In this document: positions 62,088 through 64,000 of the stretch, piece after piece
How positions within the stretch are numbered: position 1 is the stretch's first letter
Layout: every line of letters starts with the position of its first letter
Source: Oscillospiraceae bacterium
GTDB lineage: Bacteria > Bacillota > Clostridia > Oscillospirales > Oscillospiraceae
Length of the DNA stretch: 64,000 nucleotides
Assembly (NCBI GenBank): GCA_017548065.1
Contig: JAFYNQ010000004.1
Location: 40,553 to 104,552 of the forward strand
Direction of reading: 5' to 3'
Notes under the pieces: generated by a model
The model's database searches: none
The model's input: only the letters and a program-made list of their open reading frames with translations
Told to the model about the DNA's origin: nothing
Translations under genes and position numbers: made by a program

Positions 62088-62761
62088 ACCTGCTCCTTTT
62101 TCTTTTCCTCGGGAGGAAGCACAAAGGGCTTACAAACCACTTCGCAGCGGTTGATGGGTGTGCCCAGTGCGTGGAATTTCTCTTCATAACCGGTCATAAT
62201 GCCCACGATGCCGTTTTTGTGCAGGTTACGGGTCAGGTTATTCACCTGCAGACCGCAAGCGGCAAACTCCTCCACGGAGAACTCGAAAAGGGGTGCATTG
62301 TCGGTCTTGAAATGGAACTCGCCGCCGGTACGCACCACACGGCAATACTTGTCCAAAAAGCCTCTGTGGGTCAGACGGCGCTTGGCGTTTTTCTTTCTGG
62401 GCCAGGGATCGGGGAAATTGATAAACAGACGGTCAATCTCTTCGGGCGCAAAGATCTCTTCAATCTTTTCCACGTCCATATCAATGTAATACACGTTGGT
62501 AAGGCCCATTTCCTTTGCCTTTTCCATGGCCACTACCATTGCCTCACGGCAACGCTCCACAGCGATCAGCAGCACATTGGGGTTTGCCTGGGCTGTTTCG
62601 GCGGTAAACTTACCCTTGCCGCAGCCCACCTCCACCCAAAGGGCTTCTGCCTCCGGCATCAAAGAGCGCCAGTCGCCTTTTTTGCTCTCCGGCTCTGCGA
62701 TCCGCAATGCGGCGCACTTTTCCATTCTGGGCTCCAGGTTTTTCATTCTGCGCATTCTCAT
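62084..62761 (-). CDS. trmB: tRNA (guanine-N7-)-methyltransferase
   Basis: 225 residues, SAM-dependent Rossmann methyltransferase of the TrmB family. Marks are [15 protein letters not shown] (SAM site), [12 protein letters not shown] and the signature [17 protein letters not shown]. It makes m7G46 in tRNA. AGGAGTG lies about 10 bases before ATG. It shares an operon with mnmG through a four-base overlap. Confidence 0.96.
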   Translation of the reverse strand: MRMRRMKNLEPRMEKCAALRIAEPESKKGDWRSLMPEAEALWVEVGCGKGKFTAETAQANPNVLLIAVERCREAMVVAMEKAKEMGLTNVYYIDMDVEKIEEIFAPEEIDRLFINFPDPWPRKKNAKRRLTHRGFLDKYCRVVRTGGEFHFKTDNAPLFEFSVEEFAACGLQVNNLTRNLHKNGIVGIMTGYEEKFHALGTPINRCEVVCKPFVLPPEEKKKEQV

Positions 62762-62803
62762 AGTATTATCACTCCTGACAGGATTCTTTACTTTCAGCCT
62801 TAT

Positions 62804-62832
62804 ATTATAGCAGAAATTTCCCGTTCCGTCAA
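62804..62832 (-). promoter_or_regulatory. Promoter of trmB-mnmG
   Basis: Minus strand TTGACG (62832 to 62827), 17-base spacer, TATAAT (62809 to 62804). Confidence 0.75.
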
Positions 62833-62857
62833 TTTCCTGATCCGTGATTTATTTTTC

Positions 62858-62886
62858 TTGCTCTTACGGCAGTTATATATTATAAT
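62858..62886 (+). promoter_or_regulatory. Promoter of the dCMP deaminase gene
   Basis: TTGCTC (62858-62863), 17-base spacer, TATAAT (62881-62886). Confidence 0.65.
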
Positions 62887-62923
62887 GTAGAAAAACCCCC
62901 GCAAAAAATTTGGAGGTCTAAAC

Positions 62924-63415
62924 ATGAAACGTACAGATTATATCAGCTGGGATGAGTATTTCATGGGTGTTGCCAAGTTGGCTGCCCACAGAAGCAAGGA
63001 TCCCAACACCCAGGTCGGTGCCTGCATCGTATCTCAGGAGGATATTATCATCTCTACCGGCTACAACGGCATGCCCAAGGGCTGCTCCGATGACGAATTC
63101 CCCTGGGGCAGAGACGGTGACGAGACCAAGTACCCCTATGTTGTCCACGCAGAGCTGAACGCCATTTTGAATGCCAACGGACGTGATCTTCGTGGCAGCC
63201 GTGTGTATGTAGGTCTGTTCCCCTGCAACGAGTGCGCCAAGGCAATTATTCAAAGCGGTGTGAAGGAGGTTATTTATCTGTCCGATAAATATGCCAACAC
63301 CCCCGGTGTCCGTGCTTCCAAGCGCATGCTGGATGCTGCCGGTGTGAAATACCAGCGTTTGAACGCAAAAACCAAGTCCATCACCATTGACCTGGTGGCA
63401 GAAGAAGATAAGTAA
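62924..63415 (+). CDS. dCMP deaminase family protein (ComEB-like)
   Basis: 163 residues, cytidine deaminase fold. The zinc site is visible as VHAELNAILNA (HAE) and PCNECAKAII (PCxxC). The N-terminal SWDEYFMGVAKLAAHRSKDPNTQVGA is typical of ComEB/dCMP deaminases, which turn dCMP into dUMP for thymidylate synthesis. Shine-Dalgarno TTGGAGG precedes ATG. Single gene with its own promoter and a terminator. Confidence 0.93.
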   Translation: MKRTDYISWDEYFMGVAKLAAHRSKDPNTQVGACIVSQEDIIISTGYNGMPKGCSDDEFPWGRDGDETKYPYVVHAELNAILNANGRDLRGSRVYVGLFPCNECAKAIIQSGVKEVIYLSDKYANTPGVRASKRMLDAAGVKYQRLNAKTKSITIDLVAEEDK

Positions 63416-63419
63416 ACAA

Positions 63420-63453
63420 AAAAGGAGCTGTCTCACATGAGACAGCTCCTGAT
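63420..63453. terminator. Bidirectional terminator
   Basis: AGGAGCTGTCTC / GAGACAGCTCCT stem between the deaminase gene and tsf. Confidence 0.85.
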
Positions 63454-63462
63454 TTTATTTAA

Positions 63463-64000
63463 TTACTTGCCAGCGCCGGCGATCTGTGCAGCAACCTCTT
63501 CTGCGAAGTTGTCTTCCTTCTTCTCAATGCCCTCACCCTTGATGTAGTGAATAGCATCAACGAACTTAACGGAACCGCCCAGCTTCTTAGCAGCATCAGC
63601 AATGTAGCCTGCAACGTCGCCCTTGAACAGGTCGGAGCGGACGAAGTCCTGCTGCAGCAGGCAGCTCTCCTTGTAGAAAGCAGCCATCTTACCGGCAGCG
63701 ATCTTGGTCTTGACCTCTGCGGGCTTGGAAGCCATCTTGGGATCGTTGTCCATCAGAGCGACCTGAACAGCCAGCTCCTTGTCAACATCCTCCTGGGGAA
63801 CCTGTGCCTTGTCCCAGTACTTGGGGTTCATAGCAGCGATCTGCATAGCGACGTTCTTACCGATCTCGGTAGCGTCCACGTCAGCTTCCAGGTTAACCAG
63901 AACACCGTGGGTACCGCCCATGTGAACGTAAGCAACAGAAACATTGCTTGCGAAACGGTCAAAACGGCGGATCTGCATATTCTCACCGATGGACATGACC
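63463..64000 (-). CDS. tsf: Elongation factor Ts, 3' part (partial)
   Basis: The frame runs off the right edge of the window; about 179 C-terminal residues are seen. VMSIGENMQIRRFDRFA, a core-domain strand set (VAYVHMGGTHGVLVNLEA) and the dimer/C-terminal region with LLQQDFVRSD and FVDAIHYIKGEGIEKKEDNFAEEV are typical of EF-Ts, the nucleotide-exchange factor of EF-Tu. The internal Met at 63996 is not the start. rpsB would be expected upstream, beyond the window. Confidence 0.95.
   Translation of the reverse strand, partial: VMSIGENMQIRRFDRFASNVSVAYVHMGGTHGVLVNLEADVDATEIGKNVAMQIAAMNPKYWDKAQVPQEDVDKELAVQVALMDNDPKMASKPAEVKTKIAAGKMAAFYKESCLLQQDFVRSDLFKGDVAGYIADAAKKLGGSVKFVDAIHYIKGEGIEKKEDNFAEEVAAQIAGAGK

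Overview
The window looks like a stretch of chromosome from an obligately anaerobic, Gram-positive gut-type Clostridia (my best guess is Oscillospirales/Ruminococcaceae; this is inference from gene content, no marker search was run). Supporting signs: moderately G+C-rich coding sequence, strong AGGAGG-type ribosome sites, lipoproteins with N-terminal membrane anchors, Asp23/FakA, RodA, a glycine riboswitch, two kinds of rubrerythrin and a PerR-type regulator but no catalase. Most of the window is ordinary chromosome made of short operons separated by convincing Rho-independent terminators.

Layout. 1-2900: end of a probable DUF4358 gene, then an MBOAT O-acyltransferase plus DHHW partner (extracytoplasmic polymer acylation). 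2941-13153: a LysR regulator divergent from an operon of two neutral-ceramidase-like hydrolases (one cytosolic, one lipoprotein) and a 2146-residue membrane-anchored repeat/beta-helix protein. 13268-25609: housekeeping (NudC, MBL hydrolase, glyoxalase-family protein, a CCA-adding enzyme fused to a membrane domain, PlsC, alanine aminotransferase, DD-carboxypeptidase, CoaX/PanT-like/CoaBC, AraC regulator, rubrerythrin, TspO). 25737-35818: a small Cys-rich protein, tandem glycine riboswitch with glyA, PdxK and CoaD, SbcDC, RodA, UxaC. 35864-45560: LacZ, a His-rich CsoR-type regulator, then a deoC-deoD-recG-capA-ceramidase-like operon. 45684-53730: MATE pump, DUF89 phosphatase, YihY, gpmI-asp23-fakA, PerR with a reverse rubrerythrin. 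53731-58000: an A+T-richer accessory patch. 58023-64000: VanY-type peptidase, M81 peptidase, MnmG/TrmB, dCMP deaminase and the 3' part of EF-Ts.

The most interesting parts are (i) the LysR-controlled ceramidase-fold operon with its giant surface protein, with a third paralogue 27 kb away; (ii) the membrane-fused CCA-adding enzyme; and (iii) the patch after the reverse rubrerythrin, where a tRNA-like remnant, a duplicated rubrerythrin tail, an EamA gene bounded by near-perfect inverted repeats, a 50-bp three-hairpin palindrome and duplicated terminator-promoter units lie within about 1.1 kb.

Functional links: CoaX, PanT-like transporter, CoaBC and CoaD cover much of coenzyme A synthesis; PdxK makes the PLP used by the neighbouring GlyA; DeoC and DeoD share nucleoside catabolism; PerR probably controls the reverse rubrerythrin beside it.
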